Origin: Rhodobacter sp.
Lineage (GTDB): Bacteria > Pseudomonadota > Alphaproteobacteria > Rhodobacterales > Rhodobacteraceae
Assembly (NCBI GenBank): GCA_020637515.1
Contig: JACKKG010000001.1
Location: 1,456,501-1,520,500, forward strand
DNA: 64,000 nt
Direction of reading: 5' to 3'
Shown here in pieces: positions 32,946 to 41,502 of the stretch (within the stretch, counting starts at the first letter, position 1; the number at the start of each line of letters is the position of its first letter). A model generated the notes under the pieces. That model searched no databases and had not been told where the DNA came from. It worked only from the letters and a program-made list of their open reading frames with translations. Both the position numbers and the translations under genes were made by a program.

Positions 32946-35572
32946 CCCCCCGGTCCCAGCCGGTCCGTCGGGCCGATGCCGACCCCGCGCCGAAGGTGGC
33001 GGTGGTGGTGCCGATCTTTCGCCACTCGGCGCTGTTGTCCGAGGCGATCGAAAGCGTTCTGGCGCAGGAGGCCGATTTCGCGATCCGCCTGGTTCTGGTC
33101 AACGATGGCTGCCCCCACCGGGAAACCGACATGGTTTGCCGCGATTACGCCGTGGCCTATCCCGACCGCATCGTCTATCTGCGCAAGCCCAATGGCGGCT
33201 TGAGCGACGCGCGCAATTTCGGCATCCGCCATGTTCTGGCGCACGAACCCAGCGTCGAGGCCGTCTATCTGCTGGACGCCGACAACCGCATCCGGCCGCG
33301 GGCGATGGCACGGGCCTTTGCCGCGCTCCAGTCCGATCCGGCGCTGGGCTGGATCTATCCCAACATCGACATGTTCGGGCTGCAATCCGCGCACGATTAT
33401 GGCGGGGCCTATTCGCGCCTGCTGCACAGCACCATGAACACCTGCGAGGCCGGCAGTCTCATCAGCCGCAAGGTGTTCGAGGCCGGCGTTCTGTTCGACG
33501 TCAGCTTCAAGCAGGGGTTCGAGGATTGGGAGTTCTTCCTGTCGGCGGCCTCGGCCGGGTTTGTCGGCGCGAACCTTGAGGATTTCGGCTTTCAGTACCG
33601 CAAGCGCCCCGAAAGCATGTTGGCCGATTCCGAACGCGAGGGGGCCGGAATTCGCGCCGCGATGCAGCAAAAGCACAAGACGCTGTTCCAACCCAAGACG
33701 CTGATCGAATTCGAACAGCAGGAAATGCCGCGCTATGCCATCCTGCTGTCGGACCGCAACGAAATCCGGCTGACGACGGACCCGCGCCACCAGACCGAGG
33801 TGCTGACCCAGGCGGAATACGAACGCCGCCTGTGGCTGGGCCAGGCCAACCCCTCGCGCTATGGCGTCGCGCCCTGGCTGGTGGTGACAAGCAGCGGCTT
33901 TCTGGCGCAGCTCGACGCGGCCGGGCTGACACATTTTGCCCTCTGGCGGCTGGAACATGTCACCGACGAGGCCGGGATCGGGGTCTGCGCGCTCGAGGTT
34001 CGCGAGGAGGATCGCATCGGCGTCAAGGTCGAGAAGGCGGTGCACGGCAACCACCTGGATGCCAGCGCGATCATGATCCGGCCGCGCCTGCTGAGCGAGG
34101 TTCTGCGCGACAGTGGCTCGGCCTGGGTGGACAGTCTCTGGACGACGATGCCGATGCCCGATATCCGGCGCCTGACGCTGTCGGTTCCGGCCGATCGCGT
34201 GCTGCCCGACGAACACGGCGCGCGCGGCGCGGTGCTGGATTTCCTGTCCTTCATTCACCGTCTGCGCGCCTCGCGCTGGCGCGACGGCGCGATGCAGGCG
34301 GTGGAATGGCGGACCGGCGACCTGAAGATCCGCGCCGAACCGTATCGCGTGATCCGCCAGCGTCTGAACGGTGCGGTGGCCTATCCGCGCATTCGCGACG
34401 GGCGCCGGCATGTGGGCCTGACCATTCCCATCGTCGAATTCGGCGGGGTGGAAAAGGTCGCGCTGAACGTGGCGCGGGTGCTCAAGGCCCAGGGGTTCGG
34501 TGTCCACCTGTTCGTTCTGATGGCCGAGGATGCGGCGATCTCGCGCGACTGGGCGGCGGTTACGGAGAGCGTCAATTTCCTGTCGGGGACCGGCTTTTCA
34601 CCCTGGGGCGGCGGCGAGCAGACCTATTTCGGCACCGAGATTCCGCGCTGGGCCCAGCATGGCAACCACGCCCCCGCGCTGGGTGCGCTGTATTGGCTGG
34701 ATACGGTGATCGACTTTCACGGCGGGGCGCTGGTCGCGGTCATGGGCAAGCTGAAGCGGCTGGGCGTGCGCACGGTCTCGTCGCTGCATCTGAGCGACAT
34801 GTCGCCGGTTCAGCGCCCGGTCGGGAACACCTATCTTGCGATGGCGCATGAACACGCCTTCGACGCCTTTGCGCCCTGTTCGCTGCAACTGGCGGACTGG
34901 CTGCACGGGATGGGCGTGCCGCAGGAAAAGATCGTGCCGCTGGTGAATGCCCCCGCGTTCCCGATCGCGGCCGCCGATCTCGAGGCCTGCCTGACCGAAC
35001 GGCGCGCGCGCGATCCGGGCGCGCCCTTGCAGGTGCTGTTCCTGGGGCGGCTGGATCCGCAAAAGGGGCTGGACCGCCTGACCGTCGTGGTTGCCGAGAC
35101 GGAGTCCCTGAACCTGACCTGGCGAATTGTCGGCAAGGCGGTGCTGGCCGATGCCCGCCGTCCGCTGGCGCCGGTGCTGCAACAGCGCCTGGAACCCGCG
35201 CTGAGCACCCCCGAGGAACTGATCGAGGCCTACGGCTGGGCCGATGTCGTGGTGCTGCTGTCCGAGTTCGAGGGCCTGCCTCTGACCATCCTCGAGGCGA
35301 TGCGCCAGGGCGTGGTGGTGGTGGCAACCGATGTCGGCGCGGTGTCCGAGGTCGTGCGCGACAACGAGAATGGCGTTCTGCTGCCGCTCGACCAGGCGAA
35401 TTCCGCCTGCATCCAGGCGCTGACGGCGCTGTCCGCCGATCGCGCGACCCTGCGGCGCCTGTCCGAGCAGGCGGCGGCCGATTCGACCATGCGCGACTGG
35501 GAACACAGCGCCAGGGGGCTTGTCACATTCCTGAATGACGCTCATACCGATAGGTCTGTGACAAAGGGTTAG
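32942..35572 (+). CDS. Bifunctional glycosyltransferase, GT2-type plus GT4-type domains
   Basis: An 876-residue cytoplasmic protein joining two glycosyltransferase folds. The first (about residues 18-260) is GT-A/GT2: VAVVVPIFRHSALLSEAI, then D112-A-D114 (DxD) in LLDADNRIRP and ED in GFEDWEFFL. The central part (about 280-500) is unassigned. The C-terminal part (about 500-860) is GT-B/GT4: FLGRLDPQKGLDRL from residue 700 and the E777-x7-E785 motif in SEFEGLPLTILEAM. It probably adds two sugars in turn to a surface glycan. ATGA overlap with the upstream gene; the sulfotransferase gene follows 4 bases after the stop. Confidence 0.88.
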   Translation: MTPRSQPVRRADADPAPKVAVVVPIFRHSALLSEAIESVLAQEADFAIRLVLVNDGCPHRETDMVCRDYAVAYPDRIVYLRKPNGGLSDARNFGIRHVLAHEPSVEAVYLLDADNRIRPRAMARAFAALQSDPALGWIYPNIDMFGLQSAHDYGGAYSRLLHSTMNTCEAGSLISRKVFEAGVLFDVSFKQGFEDWEFFLSAASAGFVGANLEDFGFQYRKRPESMLADSEREGAGIRAAMQQKHKTLFQPKTLIEFEQQEMPRYAILLSDRNEIRLTTDPRHQTEVLTQAEYERRLWLGQANPSRYGVAPWLVVTSSGFLAQLDAAGLTHFALWRLEHVTDEAGIGVCALEVREEDRIGVKVEKAVHGNHLDASAIMIRPRLLSEVLRDSGSAWVDSLWTTMPMPDIRRLTLSVPADRVLPDEHGARGAVLDFLSFIHRLRASRWRDGAMQAVEWRTGDLKIRAEPYRVIRQRLNGAVAYPRIRDGRRHVGLTIPIVEFGGVEKVALNVARVLKAQGFGVHLFVLMAEDAAISRDWAAVTESVNFLSGTGFSPWGGGEQTYFGTEIPRWAQHGNHAPALGALYWLDTVIDFHGGALVAVMGKLKRLGVRTVSSLHLSDMSPVQRPVGNTYLAMAHEHAFDAFAPCSLQLADWLHGMGVPQEKIVPLVNAPAFPIAAADLEACLTERRARDPGAPLQVLFLGRLDPQKGLDRLTVVVAETESLNLTWRIVGKAVLADARRPLAPVLQQRLEPALSTPEELIEAYGWADVVVLLSEFEGLPLTILEAMRQGVVVVATDVGAVSEVVRDNENGVLLPLDQANSACIQALTALSADRATLRRLSEQAAADSTMRDWEHSARGLVTFLNDAHTDRSVTKG

Positions 35573-35576
35573 CGTA

Positions 35577-36335
35577 ATGGATGTGTCGATTTTTGACCGG
35601 CAGACCTATCCGGACCTGTACCGTCCGTCCAAGGGCTATGTCTTCATAGCCACCTATGGGCGTTCGGGGTCCACTCTGCTGATGAAGGTGCTCAACGCCA
35701 TCGAAGGCGCCTGCATTCGCGGCGAGCGGGGCAACAGCCTGTCGCCGGTGCTGCGCGCGATCTCGATCATCCAGCATGAATCGAATTTTTCGGTGCGCCG
35801 CGCCGAGGCCGCGAAACCGTTCGAGGAACGCTCGGCGCACTGGCAGCAAATCATGGGGACGGTCGATGATCCCTGGTATGGCTCGGAATCGGTCGATCCG
35901 GTGCTCTATGCCAAGCTGGCGCTGGACGCCTATGTGCGCGCGGTGCTCCTGCCTCCGGACGAGGTGACCTTTCTGGGATTGAAGGAGATCTCGTTCCATG
36001 AGGTCGGCAGCGCCTTCGAGGCCAACTTGACCTGCCTGCTGGAATTCTTCCCCAACAGCAAGATCATCTTCCTGACCCGCGACATCGCCCAGGTGGCCAA
36101 TTCCGGCTGGTGGCGCGACATGGCCTATTCCGCGGTCGAAAAACGGTTGCAGGACGCCAATGCCCGGTTCGAATCCTTTCAGCTGGAACACGCCGACCGA
36201 TGCATGATGTTCGATTACAGCCAGTTCGCCGAAGGGTATGACGGCGTCTTGCCGCTGTTCGATTTTCTTGGCGTCAGCGTCGCCGAGGAGACCGTCGCGG
36301 AGATCCTGTCAAAGAAGCTTTCGCATCTGAAATGA
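35577..36335 (+). CDS. Sulfotransferase family protein
   Basis: A 252-residue PAPS-dependent sulfotransferase-like protein. The 5'-phosphosulfate loop is Y27-GRSGST-L34, and a 3'-phosphate-binding segment may be FLTRDIAQVANSGWWRD (about residues 163-179). The final third has the short helical region expected for the P-loop fold. It begins 4 bases after the glycosyltransferase gene, so a sugar acceptor in the same glycan is likely. Codon use is somewhat less GC-rich than in the neighbours, hinting at later acquisition. A strong palindromic terminator follows. Confidence 0.82.
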   Translation: MDVSIFDRQTYPDLYRPSKGYVFIATYGRSGSTLLMKVLNAIEGACIRGERGNSLSPVLRAISIIQHESNFSVRRAEAAKPFEERSAHWQQIMGTVDDPWYGSESVDPVLYAKLALDAYVRAVLLPPDEVTFLGLKEISFHEVGSAFEANLTCLLEFFPNSKIIFLTRDIAQVANSGWWRDMAYSAVEKRLQDANARFESFQLEHADRCMMFDYSQFAEGYDGVLPLFDFLGVSVAEETVAEILSKKLSHLK

Positions 36336-36352
36336 ACGAACGGCGCACCGGC

Positions 36353-36380
36353 GGCCATGGCGCGCGACCGCGCCATGGCC
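36353..36380. terminator. Perfect 12-base palindrome, bidirectional terminator
   Basis: GGCCATGGCGCG (36353-36364) pairs perfectly with CGCGCCATGGCC (36369-36380) around a CGAC loop. Imperfect GGCGCACCGGC-like arms extend it. It separates the sulfotransferase from the convergent tail-fibre genes. Confidence 0.65.
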
Positions 36381-36402
36381 CGCACCGGCGTGCGCCAGCG
36401 GA

Positions 36403-36621
36403 TCAGCCCGCCGATTGATCCAGGACCCGCCGCGCGGCCTCGCGTTCGGCGCTGACGTCGGGCGGGACCGGCGTGCCGGTTTCGGTCAGGCGGGTGACAT
36501 ACCAATCGGTGCGCGCCAGGAACGCGCGGGCCTGGATCCGTTCGGCGTCGCGGCGGTCGGCCTCGGCCTCGGCGGCGCGGTCCTGTGCCGTGATCAGGCG
36601 GGACAGATCGACAGAGATCAT
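36403..36621 (-). CDS. Small phage-tail-associated protein (fibre-module third gene)
   Basis: A 72-residue protein starting MISVDLSRLITAQDRAAEAE. It is rich in Arg, Ala and Glu and probably all-helical. The closing ARTDWYVTRLTETGTPVPPDVSAEREAARRVLD stretch (about residues 36-68) resembles the C-terminal part of tail-fibre assembly or DUF4376-like phage proteins. Its start overlaps the upstream gene's stop by ATGA. A longer in-frame extension has no coding character. The role is inferred from position only. Confidence 0.6.
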   Translation of the reverse strand: MISVDLSRLITAQDRAAEAEADRRDAERIQARAFLARTDWYVTRLTETGTPVPPDVSAEREAARRVLDQSAG

Positions 36622-36929
36622 TGCAGCACCTCGCTGGTGTCGGTGGGCAGGGGGATGGGCCCGTCGGCAAGAACCTCGATCGGATCGGGGAACAGCGCGT
36701 CGGGGGACGCGGTGCCGGCGTAGGGCATCAGCAGCGTCAGATGCAGCGTGCCGTCGATGCGACGGATGTCCGAGGCCAGCCAGGAGCAATCGACCGCGTC
36801 CTGCGGTAGCGTCGCGCCCTCGGGCACGCCGGACAGATCCAGCGCCTCGCCGTTCAGCGTCAGGGTGTCGCCCTGCCGCGCCAGCAGCAGCGTGTCGTCC
36901 ATGCGGATGGGCGATAGGGTAATACGCAT
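36618..36929 (-). CDS. Phage/GTA-type hypothetical protein (fibre-module second gene)
   Basis: A 103-residue protein of a kind I associate with Rhodobacterales tail-fibre modules: MRITLSPIRMDDTLLLARQGDTL at the start, LDLSGVPEGATLPQ and ADGPIPLPTD at the end (shown here in part). A perfect AAGGAGGACAG ribosome-binding site precedes the ATG at 36929. It is 11 bases downstream of the DUF2793 gene and overlaps the next gene by 4 bases. It may be a fibre chaperone or small structural protein. Confidence 0.62.
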   Translation of the reverse strand: MRITLSPIRMDDTLLLARQGDTLTLNGEALDLSGVPEGATLPQDAVDCSWLASDIRRIDGTLHLTLLMPYAGTASPDALFPDPIEVLADGPIPLPTDTSEVLQ

Positions 36930-36940
36930 CCTGTCCTCCT

Positions 36941-38257
36941 TCAGAACCAGCGGCCCGTGGCGAGCCAGAAGATCTCGGTGTCGGCGACGCTGTTGATCGC
37001 ATAGGCGAGGGCCCCGGTGGCTTGCGTGGTGCGCCCGCCATAGGGGACGTTCACGCTCAGACCGGCGTTGTTCGTGATCCGGGCGTGAATTGTCGCGCCG
37101 TTGATGCTGCCCAGCACAAAGGCCGCGGGAAAGGTCCAGGCGATGGCGGCGCTGCGATACAGCCCCCCGACCGAGGCCGTGGTGATCGCAACCCCGACCT
37201 GGCGGAATTGGCAGATCTGCGTGCCGTCGGCAAAGCGGACGTATTCGCCATTGGCGTTGCTGCCGCGCTCGATGATTGCCCCGGTCGGCACGCCGCCGCT
37301 TTGCGCGACGGGCCCGAGCGTGGAATTGAACTGTTGCCATCCCGACCAGGTGGTGCCGTCGTGATAGCGCTGGTAGCTCAGCCCGGGCGCCGCATCCGGC
37401 CAGGCGATCTGCGTCTGTTGCGAGGCGCTGCGCCGCAGATGTTGCAGGCAGAACCCCCCGGTCGAGGGCATGAGCGCCGAGCCCGACACCTGATAGAACC
37501 CCGACGCCGCGATGCTGTTCGGGTTGTCGGCGGTCGGGGTCGCGGCGAGAGGGCCACCCAGACCGAAGCCGCCGACGGTCAACAGGCGGCCCGCGGTGGC
37601 GTCGATCGGCGATGCGCAGACGGCCTCGCCCTGGGGCAGCGCCGTGGCCGGGTCGAACGCCAGCGCGGTGTGCCACGCCGTGCCGTCGGCGCTGACCTTG
37701 ATGCCGAAGGCGTCGCTGCCCTGGGTGCCCATCTCGGCGCGGCCCGACCAGCCCGTCTGGAACAGCAAAGAGGCCGTGTCACCGGCCGCGTTCTTGTTGA
37801 CCTTGATCTGATGGCCGGCGCCCTGATGGGTGAACAGGCTGGCCTCGGACTGGACGGCCAGCTTGTTGACCGTGTCGTAGCTGGTGCCGACGCCCAGGCC
37901 CGGCAGGTTTTGCAGGTCGGGCAGGTCTGGCGACACCCAGCCGCTGCCGTCGAACACGCGCAGGTCGGTGCCCAGTGCCGCGCGCCAGCCGACATGCGGG
38001 GTGACGAACAGCCAGCCGCCGTTCGACCAGACTGCCAGGTCCAGGTCGTGCCCCGCCCAGTCGTTGACCGCGCCGTAGCCCAGTGCCCAGACCTCGCCGT
38101 CGGTCGCGGACAACGGCGGGGTGGTCGCGTCAAAGGCCGTGACGGTCAGTTGAACAATCGAATCCAGTCGTTCGAGCGCCTCGTTGTGGGTAACGTGCTT
38201 CTGGGCTTGCGCCGCGGCCATGTAGGGCAACTTCAGGTTCGCTGACCAGAACGACAT
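36941..38257 (-). CDS. DUF2793 tail-fibre-like protein (phage or gene transfer agent)
   Basis: A 438-residue protein. The DUF2793 domain fills about residues 1-90 (SANLKLPYMAAAQAQKHVTH at 4-23, then NEALERLD and FVTPHVGWRAAL). The middle is repetitive and beta-rich. A pyocin-knob-like segment follows (YQRYHDGTTWSGWQQFNS), then a C-terminal receptor-binding-type beta domain. A DUF2793 protein encoded away from the main cluster has been reported as the tail fibre of the Rhodobacter capsulatus GTA (rcc00171, from memory). The start is set at MSFWSANL. It lies divergently from ugd within the glycan locus, with no capsid, terminase or portal genes nearby. Confidence 0.75.
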   Translation of the reverse strand: MSFWSANLKLPYMAAAQAQKHVTHNEALERLDSIVQLTVTAFDATTPPLSATDGEVWALGYGAVNDWAGHDLDLAVWSNGGWLFVTPHVGWRAALGTDLRVFDGSGWVSPDLPDLQNLPGLGVGTSYDTVNKLAVQSEASLFTHQGAGHQIKVNKNAAGDTASLLFQTGWSGRAEMGTQGSDAFGIKVSADGTAWHTALAFDPATALPQGEAVCASPIDATAGRLLTVGGFGLGGPLAATPTADNPNSIAASGFYQVSGSALMPSTGGFCLQHLRRSASQQTQIAWPDAAPGLSYQRYHDGTTWSGWQQFNSTLGPVAQSGGVPTGAIIERGSNANGEYVRFADGTQICQFRQVGVAITTASVGGLYRSAAIAWTFPAAFVLGSINGATIHARITNNAGLSVNVPYGGRTTQATGALAYAINSVADTEIFWLATGRWF

Positions 38258-38445
38258 GTGACAAACTCCGCTGGTTGGTTGAGGCGGAGAATCCCGGCTT
38301 ACTGCAAAGAAATGTCCAACGCGGCGCACGCAAGCGGCGGGGGGCGTGCAACAGCGGCGCCCGGGTGGGTGGACCCGTTCGCCGCGGGCGGATAATCAGG
38401 GCACGAACCCGGCGTGTGCGGGGCCGCAACCCCATGGGAGGGACG

Positions 38446-39612
38446 ATGAAAATCTGCGTTGTCGGGATCGGGTATGTCGGCCTGTCGATGGCCGTCCTGC
38501 TGGCCAGGCGGCATCCGGTCGTGGCGCTGGATGTCGATGGTGCGCGGGTGCGGGCCTTGAACGCGCGCCGCTCGCCCGTGGTGGACCCCGATATCTCGGC
38601 GGCCCTGACCGGCGGCGATCTGACGCTTGAAGCGACCACCGACCGGGCCCGGGCGATGCGCGGCGCGGATTTCGTGGTGATCGCGACGCCGACCTCTTAC
38701 GATGCCGATACGAACAAGTTCGACACCCGCACGGTCGAGGACACCGCCCGCGCCGCGCTGACGCTGGCGCCCGGGGCCGCGATCGTCATCAAATCGACGA
38801 TCCCGGTGGGCTATACGGACAGTCTGAACGCGGCGCTGGGCACCGACAGGATCCTGTTCTCGCCCGAGTTCCTGCGCGAGGGGCGGGCGCTGCACGACAA
38901 CCTCCATCCCTCGCGGATCGTGGTCGGATCGACCTCGGCCGCGGGGCGGGCCTTTGCCGAGCTTCTGCGCGAGGCCGCGCAGGACCCCGACGTCCCCGTC
39001 CTGCTGACCGGCCCGCGCGAGGCCGAGGCGATCAAGTTGTTCGCGAATACCTACCTTGCGCTGAGGGTGGCCTTTTTCAACGAACTCGACAGTTACGCCA
39101 TGGCGCAGGCGCTCGACAGCCGGCAAATCATCGACGGTGTCAGTCTCGACCCGCGCATCGGGCAGTATTACAACAACCCGTCTTTCGGCTATGGCGGCTA
39201 CTGCCTGCCAAAGGACACGCGGCAGTTGCTGGCGAATTACGAAACCGTTCCGCAAAGCCTGATCCGCGCGGTGGTCGAGGCGAACGCGACCCGCAAGGAC
39301 TATCTTGCCGAGCAGGTTCTGGCGCTGAATCCGCGCCATGTCGGGGTCTACCGGCTGGTGATGAAGGCCGGGTCCGACAATTTTCGCGACAGTTCCATCC
39401 TGGGTGTGATGGAGCGGATCAAGGCCCGGGGCATCCCGGTTACGGTGTTCGAACCCCGTTACGCGGGCGATCGCTTCCTGAACGCGCCGGTCGAACGCGA
39501 CCTGGCCCGGTTCAAGCAGACCGCCGATGTGATCCTTGCGAACCGGCTGTCCGCCGATCTGTCCGATGTGGCGGACAAGGTGTTCACCCGCGATCTTTTC
39601 GGCGCCGACTGA
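38446..39612 (+). CDS. ugd: UDP-glucose 6-dehydrogenase (nucleotide-sugar dehydrogenase)
   Basis: Oxidises UDP-glucose to UDP-glucuronate with two NAD+. It has 388 residues, the length of the short E. coli-type Ugd. The NAD fold has G7-I-G9-Y-V-G12. The catalytic cysteine is C253 in GYGGYCLPKDT, with K204-region helix EAIKLFANTYLALRVAFFNE (about 194-213). GGGAGG lies just before the ATG. UDP-glucuronate would feed a surface polymer together with dTDP-rhamnose from the genes that follow. It is divergent from the DUF2793 gene. Confidence 0.92.
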   Translation: MKICVVGIGYVGLSMAVLLARRHPVVALDVDGARVRALNARRSPVVDPDISAALTGGDLTLEATTDRARAMRGADFVVIATPTSYDADTNKFDTRTVEDTARAALTLAPGAAIVIKSTIPVGYTDSLNAALGTDRILFSPEFLREGRALHDNLHPSRIVVGSTSAAGRAFAELLREAAQDPDVPVLLTGPREAEAIKLFANTYLALRVAFFNELDSYAMAQALDSRQIIDGVSLDPRIGQYYNNPSFGYGGYCLPKDTRQLLANYETVPQSLIRAVVEANATRKDYLAEQVLALNPRHVGVYRLVMKAGSDNFRDSSILGVMERIKARGIPVTVFEPRYAGDRFLNAPVERDLARFKQTADVILANRLSADLSDVADKVFTRDLFGAD

Positions 39613-39805
39613 TCCACGGCGCGGGGTGCGGCGCACTGGGCGCCGGGGAAACCGAGTTGAACTTTGCGCGCCGAAACGCTAATCACGATCCCGAATGCTT
39701 GCCGGTTTTCAAGGGCCTGGCACCCGCGCGCCATGGGCCTGCCGGGGGGCCGCCCCGGAAATCCGCGCCGGGGGTTCGCGGGTCATTCGGGTGCGGGAGA
39801 ACGTC

Positions 39806-40369
39806 ATGCAGGTTGAAGCCACCGCGCTGCCGGGTGTTCTCAGGCTGACCCCGCGCCGGTTCGGGGATGCGCGCGGCTGGTTCAGCGAAAGCTGGAACCT
39901 CAAGACGCTGGCCGACGCCGGGCTTGTCCTGCCCGCGTTCGTTCAGGACAACCACTCCTTCAGCGCGGCCCTCGGCACTGTCCGGGGCCTGCATTATCAG
40001 GCGCCGCCTCACGCGCAGGGCAAGCTGGTGCGCTGCGGGCGTGGGCGGCTTCTGGATGTCGCGGTCGATGCGCGCCGGGGGTCCCCGACCTATGGCCATT
40101 GGCTGACCGAGGAATTGAGCGCCGAGAACGGCCGCCAACTCTGGATTCCGGCCGGGTTCCTGCACGGGTTCGTCACACTCGAACCCGCGACCGAGATCGT
40201 CTACAAGGTGACCGATCACTATGCGCCGGATTGCGACGGCGCAGTGCATTTCGCGTCCGTCGGCATCGACTGGGGGATGGACCTGTCCGCGGCCGTTCTG
40301 TCCGGCAAGGATGCGCAGGCGCCCGCGTTTTCCGACTGGACCTCGCCCTTCGTCTGGGGGGATGCATGA
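39806..40369 (+). CDS. rfbC: dTDP-4-dehydrorhamnose 3,5-epimerase
   Basis: Third enzyme of dTDP-L-rhamnose synthesis. A 187-residue cupin with H63 (catalytic base, GLHYQ), QDNHSFS upstream and Y139 (catalytic Tyr) in YKVTDHY. GGGAGA precedes the chosen ATG at 39806; the longer open frame upstream is not family-like. A 193-base gap after ugd contains no gene. It overlaps rfbB by 4 bases (ATGA). Confidence 0.95.
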   Translation: MQVEATALPGVLRLTPRRFGDARGWFSESWNLKTLADAGLVLPAFVQDNHSFSAALGTVRGLHYQAPPHAQGKLVRCGRGRLLDVAVDARRGSPTYGHWLTEELSAENGRQLWIPAGFLHGFVTLEPATEIVYKVTDHYAPDCDGAVHFASVGIDWGMDLSAAVLSGKDAQAPAFSDWTSPFVWGDA

Positions 40370-41403
40370 AGATCCTGATCACAGGCGGCGCGGGGTTCAT
40401 CGGCTCGGCGGTGGTGCGGCAGGCCGTTGCGGCGGGCCACGCGGTGGTCAATCTCGATGTGCTGACCTATGCGGCGTGCCTGGACAACGTGGCCAGCGTG
40501 GCCGACAGTCCGCTCTATGCGTTCGAGCAGGTGGATATCTGCGATGCGCCTGGTGTCGCGCGGGTTCTGGCACAGCACCGGCCCGACGCGGTGATGCATC
40601 TGGCCGCCGAAAGCCATGTCGATCGCTCGATCGATGGGCCCGGCGCCTTCATCCGCACCAATGTCGAGGGGACGTATACCCTGCTCGAAGCGGTGCGCGC
40701 CTATTGGCAGGGCCGGGGCCGCCCCGGGGAATTCCGCTTTCACCACATTTCGACCGATGAGGTGTTCGGCAGCCTGGGCGCCACCGGCAAGTTCACCGAA
40801 ACCACGCCCTACGATCCGCGCAGCCCCTATTCGGCGTCCAAGGCGGCCTCGGACCATCTGGTGCGCGCCTGGCACGAGACCTATGGCCTGCCGGTCGTCC
40901 TGACCAATTGTTCGAACAACTACGGGCCCTTCCATTTCCCCGAAAAGCTGATCCCCGTGGTGATCCTGAATGCCCTCGCGGGGCTGCCGATCCCGGTTTA
41001 CGGCGCCGGCGAGAACGTGCGCGACTGGCTTTATGTCGAGGATCATGCCGAGGCGCTGCTGCTGGTGCTGCAAAAGGGCGCCGTGGGGCGGTCCTACAAC
41101 ATCGGCGGCGAGAACGAGGCCCGCAATATCGATCTGGTGCGGACGATCTGCGCGATTCTCGATGAACTGCGCCCCGCGCCGCGCCCCTATGGCGCGCAGA
41201 TCACCTTTGTGACCGACCGGCCCGGCCACGACGCTCGCTATGCCATCGACCCCAGCCGAATCCGCGCCGAACTGGGTTGGCGTCCCTCGGTGACGCTGGA
41301 CGAGGGGCTCAGGCGCACCGTGCGCTGGTATCTCGACAACGAGGCCTGGTGGCGCCCGTTGCAGGCCCGTCAGGGGGTCGGACAGCGCCTGGGCAAGGGC
41401 TGA
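40366..41403 (+). CDS. rfbB: dTDP-glucose 4,6-dehydratase
   Basis: Second enzyme of the dTDP-L-rhamnose pathway. The 345-residue extended short-chain dehydrogenase has GGAGFIGS for NAD binding (residues 7-14), STDEVFGSLG with the Asp-Glu catalytic pair, and the YSASKAASD Tyr-x3-Lys motif. The substrate-site NCSNNYGPFHFPEKLIP is intact. Start ATG 40366 overlaps the rfbC stop. A 99-base gap leads to rfbD. Confidence 0.96.
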   Translation: MKILITGGAGFIGSAVVRQAVAAGHAVVNLDVLTYAACLDNVASVADSPLYAFEQVDICDAPGVARVLAQHRPDAVMHLAAESHVDRSIDGPGAFIRTNVEGTYTLLEAVRAYWQGRGRPGEFRFHHISTDEVFGSLGATGKFTETTPYDPRSPYSASKAASDHLVRAWHETYGLPVVLTNCSNNYGPFHFPEKLIPVVILNALAGLPIPVYGAGENVRDWLYVEDHAEALLLVLQKGAVGRSYNIGGENEARNIDLVRTICAILDELRPAPRPYGAQITFVTDRPGHDARYAIDPSRIRAELGWRPSVTLDEGLRRTVRWYLDNEAWWRPLQARQGVGQRLGKG

Positions 41404-41502
41404 TCGCGGCCCGCCGGGCTGGTCAGGGACACGGGCTTGCCGCCGCCCGGTCACGCGAATGCCGCTTTCGCCTGTCATGCAAGGCAGGACAACGAGGACC
41501 CA

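Noticed and set aside
36166..36177. GGTTCGAATCCT, identical to part of the tRNA-Pro 3' half (30732-30743), extending to 15 of 16 bases
   Set aside because: It lies in frame inside the sulfotransferase gene, does not include the tRNA 3' end, and is too short for a convincing attachment-site copy.
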